Assembly: GCF_003999975.1 (NCBI RefSeq)
Contig: NZ_RJAC01000001.1
Location: 682,001 to 746,000, forward strand
DNA: 64,000 bases
Reading direction: 5' to 3'
Source of the DNA: Actinoplanes solisilvae
GTDB taxonomy: Bacteria > Actinomycetota > Actinomycetes > Mycobacteriales > Micromonosporaceae
Both the position numbers and the translations under genes were made by a program. A model generated the notes under the pieces. It made no database searches. It saw only the letters and a program-made list of their open reading frames with translations, and was not told the origin of the DNA. Position 1 is the first letter of the stretch. Each line of letters begins with the position of its first letter. Of the stretch, positions 35,316 through 42,896 are shown one piece after another.

Positions 35316-37847
35316 TTGGCCAACCGACAGCTAGCTGCCCTCGGGGAGGAGGACGACGCCGTGGCGCTCGTGCGCGTGTACTGCGGTCTGGCGTCGGCGG
35401 ATGAATCGGTGCGTGCGGCCTCGGCCGCACAACTGACCATCGCCGTGGTGGACGACGCAGGACGACTGCTCGGTGTCCACGAGATAGGCGACGATCCCGG
35501 CGGCTACGCCGAGCTCGGCGCCCTGCTCGTGGAACGGACGAGTGGATTCACCGACGCCGCGGTCGCCGCCGACAGCGACGACCACCTGGTCACCTCCCTG
35601 CTGACCGCGGCCGGCCGCCCGCTCGTCGTGGCCGACGACGACACCGTCGACGACTTCGCCGAGCGGTTCGCCGACGACGACTCCGTCGAAGAGATGCAGG
35701 CGCCGCCCGCTGCCCGGCGGGCCGTCGGCCTGGCCCGGGCGCTGCAGGCCGGCGCCCTGACGGCCGGCAACCTGCCGGTGCCGCGCGAGCTGATCAGCTA
35801 CAAGCCGGTCCTGGCCGCGCACGTCGCGCTGCTCAGCGGCCGGCACGCGGCCTCCATCGCCCTGCGCGAGGTGCTCCGCGAGCTCTACCCGGCCGCGCTG
35901 CGCGCCTATCCCGACCCGGCCCACCCGCTGGCGCTGGCCGTGCTCGACGCGCTGCCCGAGCCGGGCCGGCTCTCCGCTCAGGGCGAGCCCCAGCAGATCG
36001 CCGAGCAGGTCGCGGTCGAGCTCACCCGAGCCGGTGTCGGCAGCGAAGACGAGATCATCGCCGCCGTCACGGCGCTGCAGGTCGCGATCAGCGAGTCACC
36101 CCGCCGCGGCGGGGTGAACAAGTCGCTGGCCCCCGCGGCCGGCGAGACGGTGCGTCAGGCGGTCGCGTCGGTGCGCGCCGGTGACGCCGCCTGCGCGTCC
36201 CTGATCGGCACCATCTCGGCCCGCAGCGTCCCGGGCGACACCGGCCGGCGCACGCGCCGCGCCGAGGCCGCACCGCTGCAGTCCGTGCCGGGAGAGGGCG
36301 GCCGGTTCGGCCGGCGTAGCCGCCCCGAGCCCGCCTCGACGGGCAGCGGCCCGGTCACCCCGCACCCGCTGACCACGCCGCCGGTCGCGCCCGACCCGAT
36401 CATGCCGCCGCCCCTGGCGCCCCGGCCGGTCAGTCAGCCGCCCGCCGCGCCCGCGGCCGCCGCCCTGTTCCCGAACCGCAACCCGGCACCGGGCAACCGG
36501 CCCGTGTCGGTCCCGCCGCCCCCGCCGGGCATGACGCCGATCACCCCCGGCTCGCGCCCGGTGCCCGGCTCCCGCACGCCGGCCCCACCGACCGGCGCCC
36601 CCGCGGGAACCGGCGCGTTCCCGGCCGCACGCTCCTCGACCGGGGCCTTCCCGTCCGCGCGCCCGTCAACCGGGTCGACGACGGGGTCCTTCCCGGCCGC
36701 ACGCCCGACCGGCTCGTCGACAGGATCCTTCCCCGCCGCACGCTCGACCGGCGCGTTCCCGGCCGCGCGTTCGTCGACCGGGTCCTTCCCGGCCGCCTCC
36801 GAGTCGTCGACCGGCTCGTTCCCGGCCGCGTCGGTGTCGCCGGCCGCGTCGTCGCCGTCCTCGGGCGCACCGAGCGGCGCCACCCCGGCCGACATCGGCC
36901 AGCCCTTCCGGGCCACGCTCACCAACGCGGCGATCAACAGCGTCCGCGCCGAGCGCCAGCGCACGGTCATCCCGCCCCGTCCGCAGACCCGCCCGGCGGC
37001 GTCCACGGGCGACGCAACCGACTACTCGCTGCCCATGCCCTCGCCACGCCCCGGGGCCGAGCCGAGCGCCGAGCCCGGCTCGCGCGCCAACTGGCCGCTG
37101 CTCAACACCTCCGGCAACGACGACGCCGTCACGACGCCGGCCGCCTCGACCAGCGCCCCGCCGGCCGACGGCCGGGTGCGTCCGCCCTGGCAAGACATGC
37201 CGAAGGAGCCGCCGGCCCTGCGCCTGGTCGAGTCGCAGCTCGCCAACAGCCTCGACGCGACGGTCACCGACCTGCCCGCCGTGGTCGAACCGCCGTCGCT
37301 GCGCCTCGTCGAGGGCCGCAACGGCACCCGCCGCCCGGTCCCGACCGGCAGCCCGGGCTCCACGCTGACCGCCCTCGACCGCAGCACCAACCCGCCGATC
37401 CCGGCCGACAGCAGCGACGGCGACCTGCTGATCTTCGCCGCGGCCCGCTCGGCCTGGTTCACCGGCCACACCGAGGACGCCTCCGACAAGCCCGACTGGA
37501 CCAACCCGAACGACACGGGCTGGCGTGCGGCGCAGAAGGCGGCGACCCCCGAGGTGGCCGCCGAGACCTCGGCCGGCCTGCCCAAGCGCGTGCCCCAGGC
37601 CAACCTGGTGCCCGGCGCCCCGCTGCGTGACGAGCGTCCGCTGCGCATCGTGCGCGACGCGGCGAGCATCGCCGCCCACACCACGGGCTACTTCCGTGGC
37701 TGGCGGCGGGGCCAGGAGATCGGCGGTTTCGCGATGGGTGGCCGCCCGGGCCGCGAGGCCGCCGGCGGCTGGGACTTCACCCGCGACCGCGAGGGCGCCG
37801 ACGAGTTCCGCAATGACAAGAACAACGCGGGCTACGGCTCGCGCTGA
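35316..37847 (+). CDS. IS110 transposase-like protein with disordered linker and conservon-type tail
   Basis: 843 residues from TTG 35316; GTG 35361 with GGAGGAGG eight bases upstream is a good alternative. Residues ~30-300 follow the layout of the IS110 N-terminal RNase-H-like domain: TIAVVDDAGRLLGVHEI, a Val-rich LAAAGRPLVVADDD segment, then ALREVLRELYPAALRAY and LAVLDALPEPGRLS. The C-terminal Transposase_20 domain is absent and the acidic catalytic positions do not look conserved. About 300 Pro/Ser/Thr-rich residues follow, with eight imperfect STGSFPAAR units (DNA 36600-36840). The last ~110 residues contain AGLPKRVPQANLVPG and YFRGWRRG, a motif otherwise found at the end of the conservon kinase at 43298. 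No flanking inverted repeats or duplicate copy, so probably a domesticated protein. Function unknown. Confidence 0.75.
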   Translation: MANRQLAALGEEDDAVALVRVYCGLASADESVRAASAAQLTIAVVDDAGRLLGVHEIGDDPGGYAELGALLVERTSGFTDAAVAADSDDHLVTSLLTAAGRPLVVADDDTVDDFAERFADDDSVEEMQAPPAARRAVGLARALQAGALTAGNLPVPRELISYKPVLAAHVALLSGRHAASIALREVLRELYPAALRAYPDPAHPLALAVLDALPEPGRLSAQGEPQQIAEQVAVELTRAGVGSEDEIIAAVTALQVAISESPRRGGVNKSLAPAAGETVRQAVASVRAGDAACASLIGTISARSVPGDTGRRTRRAEAAPLQSVPGEGGRFGRRSRPEPASTGSGPVTPHPLTTPPVAPDPIMPPPLAPRPVSQPPAAPAAAALFPNRNPAPGNRPVSVPPPPPGMTPITPGSRPVPGSRTPAPPTGAPAGTGAFPAARSSTGAFPSARPSTGSTTGSFPAARPTGSSTGSFPAARSTGAFPAARSSTGSFPAASESSTGSFPAASVSPAASSPSSGAPSGATPADIGQPFRATLTNAAINSVRAERQRTVIPPRPQTRPAASTGDATDYSLPMPSPRPGAEPSAEPGSRANWPLLNTSGNDDAVTTPAASTSAPPADGRVRPPWQDMPKEPPALRLVESQLANSLDATVTDLPAVVEPPSLRLVEGRNGTRRPVPTGSPGSTLTALDRSTNPPIPADSSDGDLLIFAAARSAWFTGHTEDASDKPDWTNPNDTGWRAAQKAATPEVAAETSAGLPKRVPQANLVPGAPLRDERPLRIVRDAASIAAHTTGYFRGWRRGQEIGGFAMGGRPGREAAGGWDFTRDREGADEFRNDKNNAGYGSR
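36096..36117. repeat. 22-bp perfect palindrome inside a coding region
   Basis: TCACCCCGCCG followed by CGGCGGGGTGA, no spacer. Within the codons of the transposase-like gene; could form a cruciform or simply reflect codon bias. Confidence 0.7.
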
Positions 37848-37889
37848 CCCACTACGCCCTTCGGCCCGGCCGACCGCCCCGCGCGGTCT

Positions 37890-38047
37890 GACCGGGCCGA
37901 ACGCGTTTCGCCGACCACCGCGAGCTCCGACCGAGCCGAACGCGTTTCGCCGACCACCGCGAGCTCCGACCGAGCCGAATCCGTGTCAGAGCCGCAGCGT
38001 CGCGAGCTCCGACCGAGCCGAATGCGTGTCAGAGCCGCAGCGCCGCA
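37890..38047. repeat. four tandem imperfect ~40-bp repeats
   Basis: Units of 39, 39, 43 and ~37 bp start at 37890, 37929, 37968 and 38011. All begin GACCGRGCCGAA. The first two carry GCGTTTCGCCGACCACC, the last two CCGTGTCAGAGCCGCAGCG or a close variant, so two unit types are joined. They lie in the 465-bp gap after the transposase-like gene, which holds no protein gene I can support. Confidence 0.85.
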
Positions 38048-38153
38048 ACGGACTCGGCCACCACCGGCTCGGGCCGGTCGGCGGCGACGTGGGATCAACC
38101 GCGGCCTCGGCTTCACCGGCAAGACAACGACCCCACCCCCGGAGGACCCCCGC

Positions 38154-38191
38154 CACTCGACCCCACCCCCGGAACTGGGAGGGGTCGAGTG
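38154..38191. terminator. terminator-like hairpin
   Basis: CACTCGACCCC pairs perfectly with GGGGTCGAGTG (11 bp), with three further CCC/GGG pairs inside after one mismatch. A direct repeat CGACCCCACCCCCGGA (38128 and 38158) overlaps its left arm. Confidence 0.55.
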
Positions 38192-38220
38192 AAGCAGGCA
38201 CGGCTGACATTCCTGACGCG

Positions 38221-38251
38221 TTGTCCACAGGCGGGCCATGCGTTGTCCACA
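38221..38251 (+). promoter_or_regulatory. pair of DnaA-box-like sites
   Basis: TTGTCCACA occurs at 38221-38229 and 38243-38251, same orientation, 22 bp apart, within a 15-bp repeat GCGTTGTCCACAGGC. This matches the Streptomyces DnaA-box consensus. They lie 62-92 bases upstream of the glycosyltransferase start. No dnaA, dnaN or larger box cluster is nearby, so this is not oriC. Confidence 0.55.
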
Positions 38252-38312
38252 GGCATGTGGCGTACTTCGCCGTTGATCTAAGGGTTCGGGGCTTTTGTGC
38301 CGATCAGGGGAC

Positions 38313-39323
38313 GTGAGCATTCCGTTTCTGGTGGCGAGTCTGATCGTGCGCGACGAGGCAAGGGAGCTGCCGGGGTGCCTGGCCTCGCTGAGCGGGGTGG
38401 TCGACGAGGTGCGGGTGCATGACACCGGCTCGGCCGACGGAACGGCTCAGATCGCCGCTGAGCTCGGAGCGACCGTCACCCTGGGTCGGTGGACCGACGA
38501 CTTCAGCGCGGCCCGCAACGTGGCACTGAAGGGCTGGAGCGCTCTCTGGGTGCTGAGCGTCGACGCCGACCAGCGCTTCACCGGCGACCCGGCGCTGCTG
38601 CGCGACCTGCTGGCGGACTGCGGCGCCGACGTCGTCGAGGTGGACGTCGACAACGCGCACGACGAGCTGGCCTGGACCAACAGTGCCGCTCACCTCTTCC
38701 GGCCGGCCGCGGTCAGGTGGCAGGGGCGCGTTCATGAGCGGCTCGTGGCGGCCGGCGGTCGCGCGCCGCAGGTCGTCAAGGCGCCGCGCGAGGCCATTGT
38801 GCTGCGGCATCGCGGCTACGAAGGGCCCGACGCCCGAGCCGCGAAAGCGCTGCGGAACGCCGAACTCGCCCAGAAGTCACTCGACGAGTTGGTCGCGGCG
38901 GGGCGGCCCGACGATCGGCCGCTGATCGCGCGCACCCTGCTCGACCTCGGGCGCAGTCTGGTCGGCGCCGGCCGGCGGCAGGAGGCGGCCGACACGTTCG
39001 AGACGCTGCGGGAGCTCTTCCCGGGCACACCGGAGTGGCTGCCCGGCACCGACTTCCTGGCCCGGCTCGTGCTCGCGGCCGGGCTCGACGAGATCTGCCT
39101 GGTCCTGGTCGAGCAGCTGCGGGCCGGCGGCGCCGCGAAAGCCTATTGCGACTGGCTCGAGGCGCAGGCCCTGGCCCAGCTCGGCGACGTCGAGAGCGCC
39201 ACCAGGTTGCTCGCCGGCGTCTCCGAAGTGGTGGACACATGCGGTCGCCGCCAGGACCCCCGCGCCTTGCGCGAAATGCGGAGACTGGTGGAGGAGCTAA
39301 GCCCGGTCCTGCCAGGTGCATAG
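38313..39323 (+). CDS. family 2 glycosyltransferase with helical repeat C-terminus
   Basis: 336 residues from GTG 38313. GT-A domain about 1-190: VASLIVRDEARELPGCLASL, EVRVHDTGSADGT and a metal-binding DxD-like VDADQRF; then WQGRVHERL. It is followed by TPR-like helical pairs (about 195-330). This SPS-like/SunS-type layout is common for enzymes modifying proteins or cell-wall glycans. Donor and acceptor unknown. It overlaps the convergent dehydratase gene by 27 bases. Confidence 0.88.
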   Translation: MSIPFLVASLIVRDEARELPGCLASLSGVVDEVRVHDTGSADGTAQIAAELGATVTLGRWTDDFSAARNVALKGWSALWVLSVDADQRFTGDPALLRDLLADCGADVVEVDVDNAHDELAWTNSAAHLFRPAAVRWQGRVHERLVAAGGRAPQVVKAPREAIVLRHRGYEGPDARAAKALRNAELAQKSLDELVAAGRPDDRPLIARTLLDLGRSLVGAGRRQEAADTFETLRELFPGTPEWLPGTDFLARLVLAAGLDEICLVLVEQLRAGGAAKAYCDWLEAQALAQLGDVESATRLLAGVSEVVDTCGRRQDPRALREMRRLVEELSPVLPGA

Positions 39324-39941
39324 GCACATCCGGTTGCCCTCGGGGTCGGCCAGCACCCAGAACGCCGGCGCCTCGGCGTCGCTGACCAGCGTTCCACCCG
39401 CGGCCAGGGCGGCGTCGATGCGCGGCTGCACCTCGGCCGGGTCGACCCACACGTCGGGGTGCCAGCGCTGGCGCGGCTCCTCGCGGCCGGACTGCTGGAA
39501 CCACACCGACGGCAGCAGGCCGGCCGGGTCGGTCACGTCGTCGGCGCCCTCGCGTGTCTCCATCGCCAGCACAGCCGCCCAGAACGGCCGCACCGTCTCG
39601 GCGGCCGGAGTGTCCAACCCCCACTCGTGGCAGCTGACCTCGGCGATCGACAGGCGCAGCCCCAGAGCCGAGGCCACCGACGAGACGGCCCGGGCCAGGC
39701 GCACGTCGCGCTTGGTCACCCCGCCCACGTCGTGGCTGATCAGCCGGATGTCAACCGCCGTGTAGCGCAGGGTGACGTCGGGATGGTGGTCCATCTGCTC
39801 GGCGACCTCGCCGATGGCGTTGACCAGCGCCAGTCCGGCCGCGAAATTCTCGGTCTCGATCCGGGTCTGCAGCCCGCCGGGCAGGTAGGTCCACCCGTCG
39901 AGGCGCTCGGCCGCGATCTGCTTTCCGTCGAGCTTCGTCAT
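39297..39941 (-). CDS. pterin-4a-carbinolamine dehydratase fused to VOC domain
   Basis: 214 residues. N-terminal ~95 residues are a pterin dehydratase (MTKLDGKQIAAERLDGW; active-site EQMDHHPDVTLRY with two His; LISHDVGGVTKRDVRLA). The C-terminal ~115 residues form one glyoxalase/VOC half-barrel (EVSCHEWGLD... RWHPDVWVDP... FWVLADPEGNRMCLC). The first domain would recycle oxidised biopterin or act as a coactivator-like protein; the second suggests binding of a small ligand. ATG 39941 follows CAGAGT by 6 bases. No phenylalanine hydroxylase gene is in the window. Confidence 0.85.
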   Translation of the reverse strand: MTKLDGKQIAAERLDGWTYLPGGLQTRIETENFAAGLALVNAIGEVAEQMDHHPDVTLRYTAVDIRLISHDVGGVTKRDVRLARAVSSVASALGLRLSIAEVSCHEWGLDTPAAETVRPFWAAVLAMETREGADDVTDPAGLLPSVWFQQSGREEPRQRWHPDVWVDPAEVQPRIDAALAAGGTLVSDAEAPAFWVLADPEGNRMCLCTWQDRA

Positions 39942-39996
39942 GCAGTCACTCTGTCATCCGGCCGGGCGGATCCCGTTGTTCCGGATGTGCTCGTAG

Positions 39997-40119
39997 TCGA
40001 TCGAGGAATATCTGGACGCGGTGGGCGACGCCGGCACCGACGACCTCGACTACTACGCGGAAAGCATCGTGGGCCCGCGCAACCGGGTCAGCAAGCTATC
40101 GCTGCCAGGGCCTTCGTGA
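39997..40119 (+). pseudogene. possible coding remnant without start codon
   Basis: A stretch that reads SIEEYLDAVGDAGTDDL... GPRNRVSKLS with protein-like composition but is preceded immediately by an in-frame TAG and has no usable start. It runs into the end of the phosphotransferase gene. Possibly the tail of a decayed gene; could be chance in high-G+C DNA. Confidence 0.25.
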
Positions 40120-41041
40120 TGTTCCACTCGGCCAGGTCGAGCATCCACCGCCGCTCGGGAAAGTCGGTGCCGGCGATCCGCAAAGGACCCTCGATCAGCC
40201 CGATGACCTGGGCGAACCGATAGAACTCCAGCCGGTGCGGGTCAAGGTTGACAGGGCCCAGTTCCCCGTACGCCTCCCCGAAGCGCAACTGCAGGAAGGC
40301 ATGCTCCCACTCGGCGTCGAAGTAGGTCAGCCCCTCGATGTCGATCATCACGGGCTCCCCGGCCGCCGACATCAGCACGTGGTCGGGGCCGAGCTCGCCG
40401 TGCACCAGCACGAACTCCCGGCGTTCGGGCACGTGACCGTGCAAGGTGCGCAGGTGGTCCTCGATCTTCGACTGGGCTCCTGCCAGCCGGGCGTCGCGCG
40501 CGGCAGCGTCGCTCAGGTGCTTGAGTGCCCGGTCGAGGATCATGTCGTGCGGCGGCCGCGTCTGGGTCCCGGTGCCCGGGCGGCCCCACTCGGGCCCGCG
40601 GGTCGTGTGCATCCGCCGGAGCGAAGCCCCCAGCACCTCGAGCGGCGAGTGGTCCCGTTCCATGCGCGTCTCGAGCGTCTCGCTGCCCACGTCCTCGGCG
40701 AGCACGAGATCGGCGTCCAGGTGCCGGCGACCGCAGTCGATCAGGAACAGCTCGGGCACGCGAATCCCGGCCGCGGCCAGCAGCGTCTGGTTGGCCGCGA
40801 ACAGCTCCGCCCCGGAGGCGTCGGTGAACGGATCATCGGGCACCGTCTCCGACGCCGGCCAGTAGTTCTCGTCGGCGGCCCAGACGTAAATGATCGCCGA
40901 GGCACCGTCGTCGAGCCGCAGCCGGTAGACGCCCTTCTTGGTCCCGCCGGTCAGCCGGTCGAGTCGCACCGCCCGCCGGTCCGCGCCGAACTGCTCGGCC
41001 ACCAGGCTCGTCACGTCGTCCACGCTCAGAAAGGCCCGCAC
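40088..41041 (-). CDS. aminoglycoside-phosphotransferase-family kinase
   Basis: 317 residues from GTG 41041, chosen for GGAAGGA nine bases upstream; ATG 41083 or 41095 would add 14-18 residues but crowd the divergent gene. APH/ChoK fold: ATP-binding N lobe (RLTGGTKKGVYRLRLDDG), catalytic loop FVLVHGELGPDHVLM (normally HGDLxxxN; here Glu and His replace Asp and Asn), and metal site VMIDIEGLTYFDAEWE (normally DFE/DWE). These substitutions make classic drug-kinase activity uncertain. Substrate unknown; often annotated only as phosphotransferase. Confidence 0.8.
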   Translation of the reverse strand: MRAFLSVDDVTSLVAEQFGADRRAVRLDRLTGGTKKGVYRLRLDDGASAIIYVWAADENYWPASETVPDDPFTDASGAELFAANQTLLAAAGIRVPELFLIDCGRRHLDADLVLAEDVGSETLETRMERDHSPLEVLGASLRRMHTTRGPEWGRPGTGTQTRPPHDMILDRALKHLSDAAARDARLAGAQSKIEDHLRTLHGHVPERREFVLVHGELGPDHVLMSAAGEPVMIDIEGLTYFDAEWEHAFLQLRFGEAYGELGPVNLDPHRLEFYRFAQVIGLIEGPLRIAGTDFPERRWMLDLAEWNITKALAAIAC

Positions 41042-41101
41042 GACGAGCGATCCTTCCCCCCGGGCACTTTGGACACAAGCCATATACGCCATCATGTCGA
41101 C

Positions 41102-41812
41102 GTGCGCGCGATCGTCTTCGACTTCTTCGGCACGCTGACCGACCCGGCGGCCGAGCTCCACCGGCAATCGTCCTTCACGGCCACCGCGGAAGCGCTCGGC
41201 CTCCCGCTCGACGCCTTCTGGGCCGCCATGAGCAACAGCTTCCCGGAGCGGATCGTCGGCCGGCACGGCGACACCCGGCAGACCCTGCTGGCGATGGCTC
41301 GGCGTTGCGGGTCCGAGCCCACCGACGGCCAGCTCGACCGGGCCGTGGCCGCCCAAAGATCAGGGGCCGAGAGCGTACGGCCACCGCGGCCGGGCGCACT
41401 GGCCCTGCTCGACCGTCTGCGCGCCGAAGGCTGGCGGCTCGGCCTGATCAGCGACTGCTCCAGCGAGCTGTGCGAGGCGTGGCCGACCACCCCGTACGCC
41501 GCTCGGCTCGACGCCGCCGTCTTCTCCTGGCAGGAGGGCCGTCGCAAGCCCCACTCGGTCCTCTACGCCGCCGCGGCCGACCGGCTCGGCGTGACCGCGA
41601 CCGAATGCTGGTTCGTGGGCGACGGCGGCAGCCGGGAGCACGACGGTGCCCGGCGAGCCGGCATGCGGCCGGTTCTGGTCACCAATGCCGCCCACCCCGA
41701 CGTGGCGATGCTGCGCAGCGACCCCGACCAGTACCGGCCGGAGCTGGTCATCGACGACCTCGGCGAGCTACCCGCCGTGCTGAAGACACGACGAAGCCCC
41801 GCTCCGGCCTAG
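41102..41812 (+). CDS. HAD family hydrolase
   Basis: 236 residues from GTG 41102. Motif I FDFFGTLTD (nucleophile Asp plus acid; the +2 position is Phe-Gly-Thr rather than Asp-Gly-Thr), motif II LGLISDCSSEL, motif III Lys in EGRRKPHSVLY and motif IV FVGDGGSREHDGARRAGM. All are typical of phosphoglycolate-phosphatase or haloacid dehalogenase-like enzymes. Substrate unknown. Its stop codon lies in the loop of a 15-bp terminator hairpin. Confidence 0.85.
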   Translation: MRAIVFDFFGTLTDPAAELHRQSSFTATAEALGLPLDAFWAAMSNSFPERIVGRHGDTRQTLLAMARRCGSEPTDGQLDRAVAAQRSGAESVRPPRPGALALLDRLRAEGWRLGLISDCSSELCEAWPTTPYAARLDAAVFSWQEGRRKPHSVLYAAAADRLGVTATECWFVGDGGSREHDGARRAGMRPVLVTNAAHPDVAMLRSDPDQYRPELVIDDLGELPAVLKTRRSPAPA

Positions 41813-41827
41813 CGGAGCGGGGCTTCG
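41792..41827. terminator. strong bidirectional terminator, stop codon in loop
   Basis: Perfect 15-bp stem, 41792-41806 with 41813-41827 (CGAAGCCCCGCTCCG arm), and loop GCCTAG containing the TAG stop of the HAD gene. It ends 8 bases before the stop of the convergent conservon GTPase. Confidence 0.92.
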
Positions 41828-41835
41828 ACCGTCGG

Positions 41836-42444
41836 TCAGGCGGGCGCTACCGCGCGTGTCCGACGCATCGTCAGCACATACTCGACAAGCGAGATGAGGA
41901 CGTTTTTCGTCGACTCACGGTTGCGCGCGTCGCAGCTCACCACGGGGACGTCACTCGAGATCGCGAGAGCGTCCCGAACGTCCTGGGCGTTGTGATACTG
42001 CATGCCGTCGAAGCAGTTGATCGCGATCAGGTACGGAAGGCGACGATGTTCGAAGAAGTCGATGGCGGCGAAGCAGTCGGCGAGACGCCGAGTGTCCACC
42101 ATCACGACCGCACCGATCGCGCCCCGCACCAGTTCGTCCCACATGAACCAGAAACGCGTCTGGCCCGGCGTGCCGAACAGATAAAGGATCAGATCGCGAT
42201 CGATGCTGATTCGGCCGAAGTCCATGGCGACAGTGGTCGTCATCTTCCCCGGGACCTGCCGGTTGTCGTCGACCCCCACACCAGCCGAGGTCATGATGGC
42301 CTCAGTGGTCAGTGGGGTGATCTCCGAGACCGACCCGACCAGCGTCGTTTTACCGACGCCGAACCCGCCGGCGATCACAATCTTCGCCGACGTCACGCGC
42401 CCCGCAGCGGGACGGTGCGACATGTCAGAGCCTGCGAAGTCCAC
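41836..42444 (-). CDS. cvnD: conservon GTPase (CvnD-like ATP/GTP-binding protein)
   Basis: 202 residues. P-loop GGFGVGKTTLVGSV (about 26-39), switch region TTTVAMDFGRI, G3-like LYLFGTPGQTRFWFMWDEL and AINCFDG for base recognition mark the small Ras/Arf-like GTPases that end every conservon. GTG 42444 overlaps the upstream DUF742 gene by 20 bases, as is usual. Known conservons in Streptomyces control development and antibiotic production through a membrane complex with the kinase and roadblock protein. Confidence 0.93.
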   Translation of the reverse strand: MDFAGSDMSHRPAAGRVTSAKIVIAGGFGVGKTTLVGSVSEITPLTTEAIMTSAGVGVDDNRQVPGKMTTTVAMDFGRISIDRDLILYLFGTPGQTRFWFMWDELVRGAIGAVVMVDTRRLADCFAAIDFFEHRRLPYLIAINCFDGMQYHNAQDVRDALAISSDVPVVSCDARNRESTKNVLISLVEYVLTMRRTRAVAPA

Positions 42445-42811
42445 TCAGCACCCTTTCCAGCAGTTCCGTGCCTACCGCGTCGGTCTCGTCGTCCAGCGAG
42501 GTGGGCTCGTATACCGCGACAAGGCCATCGGAGGCCATGTCGGCGACGATCACACGTGCCACACCGAGCGGCAGTTGCATGCGTGCGGCGATTTCGGCCA
42601 GCGACTGAACTCGGCCGCCGTCGCACATCTCCGCGATGTACTGATGCTCGCTTCCACCCTGCCCGCCGCGCATCATGCCAGATCGGCCGCGAACGGTTGT
42701 CTCGACCAGCGCTTCCAGCGCTATCTCAAGCTTCGGCCGGGTCCGACCACGGGTTACGGCGTACGGCCTGACCAGCGCGCCGGTCGGCTCATCGCGTTCG
42801 GGCATCGTCAC
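42425..42811 (-). CDS. cvnC: DUF742 protein (CvnC-like)
   Basis: 128 residues from GTG 42811, with GAGGAAGGGG just upstream. LVRPYAVTRGRTRP is the invariant head of DUF742; a winged-helix-like core (SLAEIAARMQLPLGVARVIVADMASDGLVAVY) suggests DNA or protein binding. It is the third member of the conservon; its biochemical role is unproven. Confidence 0.93.
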   Translation of the reverse strand: MTMPERDEPTGALVRPYAVTRGRTRPKLEIALEALVETTVRGRSGMMRGGQGGSEHQYIAEMCDGGRVQSLAEIAARMQLPLGVARVIVADMASDGLVAVYEPTSLDDETDAVGTELLERVLSGLRRL

Positions 42812-42896
42812 CGCTCACCCCTTCCTCGAACCCCTAGAAGTGTCTCTTGTTGTCAACTTTTTGAACAGCGGCCTATGACGCCGGCCGACTGCCCGT
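42812..42896 (-). promoter_or_regulatory. A/T-rich gap inside the conservon, possible internal promoter
   Basis: 85 bases between cvnB and cvnC, unusually long where conservon genes normally overlap. On the minus strand it contains TTGACA within the palindrome GTTGACAAC and, 14 bases on, TAGGGG. Spacing is short for a standard promoter, so an operator or alternative promoter is equally possible. Confidence 0.35.

Noticed and set aside
35316..37847. An active insertion sequence
   Set aside because: No terminal repeats, target duplication or C-terminal transposase domain; the gene is long, operon-linked and has normal codon use.
38218..38254. Chromosomal replication origin
   Set aside because: Only two DnaA boxes, and no dnaA, dnaN, rpmH or A/T-rich unwinding region nearby.
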